Positions 6,387 through 6,822 of a stretch of 6,822 nucleotides of DNA are shown one piece after another; position 1 is the stretch's first letter; every line of letters starts with the position of its first letter. The DNA comes from Ferruginibacter sp. Lineage in GTDB: Bacteria; Bacteroidota; Bacteroidia; Chitinophagales; Chitinophagaceae. Position numbers and translations under genes: made by a program. The stretch spans positions 1 through 6,822 of the forward strand of contig JANYFI010000157.1 in NCBI GenBank assembly GCA_025362765.1, written 5' to 3'. Below the pieces are notes generated by a model. That model was not told where the DNA came from, searched no databases, and saw nothing but the letters and a program-made list of their open reading frames with translations.

Positions 6387-6822
6387 ATGAAAATCCTTCA
6401 ACAACCCGGCATTCTATTTTTATTTTTCATATTGACAGCCGTATCCTTTACCAGTACAGCCCAGGTAACGCCCGTTGGCACGCCGGCTTCTGCCAGCCAA
6501 TCCAATACAATCGCAAGTTTTACTGTACCGGCGGGTAATAAAAGGTTATTGCTGGTTACTGCATCAGATGGCGCCTCCACTAATATTACCGGCGTAAAGT
6601 TTAATGGCGTTGCCATGACCGAACGCAAAGAAGTAACCGATGGCGCTATTTCTGTAGATGCTATTTATACATTATCACTGGGCGACGGTGCAACAGCCAT
6701 TACAGGCAGCATCGTTTTTACCAGCACCGGGCCCAGTAACTATACCAGGTTTATTTCAGCTTCGGCTTTCACAAAAGTTGATCAAACAACTCCGCTTTCG
6801 GATATGCAGGGGGAACTTTCCA
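6387..6822 (+). CDS. Secreted beta-rich protein, partial (runs off right edge)
   Basis: The frame from ATG 6387 is open for 145 codons to the window end. It starts with a signal peptide (MKILQQPG, hydrophobic FLFFILTAVSF, then TSTAQ, with predicted cleavage near residue 26). The mature part is poor in charge and rich in Thr, Ser, Gly, Ala and Val. It has a beta-sandwich look: SNTIASFTVPAGNKRLLLV, then ITGVKFNGVAMTER, AIYTLSLGDG and ITGSIVFTSTG. This is the pattern of the N-terminal domains of large surface or secreted Bacteroidota proteins that often end in a type IX secretion sorting domain, but that end is outside the window. No catalytic motif is seen. A TAACTTTG promoter box stands 23 bases upstream; no Shine-Dalgarno is present. 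The short minus-strand open frame inside (6398-6628) is a shadow. Confidence 0.8.
   Translation, partial: MKILQQPGILFLFFILTAVSFTSTAQVTPVGTPASASQSNTIASFTVPAGNKRLLLVTASDGASTNITGVKFNGVAMTERKEVTDGAISVDAIYTLSLGDGATAITGSIVFTSTGPSNYTRFISASAFTKVDQTTPLSDMQGELS

Noticed and set aside
1..6822. CRISPR arrays, tRNA or rRNA genes, riboswitches, toxin-antitoxin or defence modules
   Set aside because: No regularly spaced repeats, tRNA-like cloverleaf, rRNA motif or defence-family protein motif was seen on either strand.

Overview
The window looks like a chromosomal stretch of a Bacteroidota bacterium, probably of the Chitinophaga/Sphingobacterium type. The reasons are moderately AT-rich DNA, start codons without clear Shine-Dalgarno sequences, a Bacteroidota-type -7 promoter box (TAACTTTG) before the last gene, and a gene set typical of that group: secreted GH18 chitinase, M13 metallopeptidase lipoprotein, small outer-membrane barrel and a large secreted beta-rich protein. 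The phylum is inferred from these features; no rRNA or other marker gene is present.

Layout, left to right. Bases 2-181 hold the remnant of an IS4-family transposase N-terminal region running in from the left edge and abutting a GH18 chitinase (183-1271, +). A two-domain FAD/NAD(P)H oxidoreductase follows (1434-2102, +). A convergent gap (2103-2392) holds a strong AT-rich hairpin and a possible decayed reading frame. Then come, both on the minus strand, an M13 (neprilysin/PepO-like) zinc peptidase lipoprotein (2393-4411) and a small exported, probably outer-membrane beta-barrel protein (4548-5366). The stretch 5495-6261 is decayed: an NTF2/SnoaL-like gene broken by an apparent one-base deletion, a 19-bp tandem repeat just upstream of it, and a second disrupted minus-strand frame of unknown family. 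Finally a signal-peptide-bearing, beta-rich protein begins at 6387 (+) and runs off the right edge.

Functionally the intact genes are not an obvious operon or system. Four of the five carry export signals (chitinase, M13 lipoprotein, barrel, last protein), consistent with an envelope and polymer-degrading lifestyle. Only the oxidoreductase is cytoplasmic. The intact genes are separated by gaps of more than 100 bases and are probably transcribed singly. The main pattern is intact single genes interspersed with remnants of mobile and other genes, suggesting a region of ongoing gene turnover. I did not find a convincing new multi-gene system. The points most worth a second look are the broken NTF2-like gene with its upstream tandem repeats, the unidentified decayed frame beside it, the N-to-T change in the peptidase's substrate-binding motif, and the transposase remnant directly against the chitinase start.
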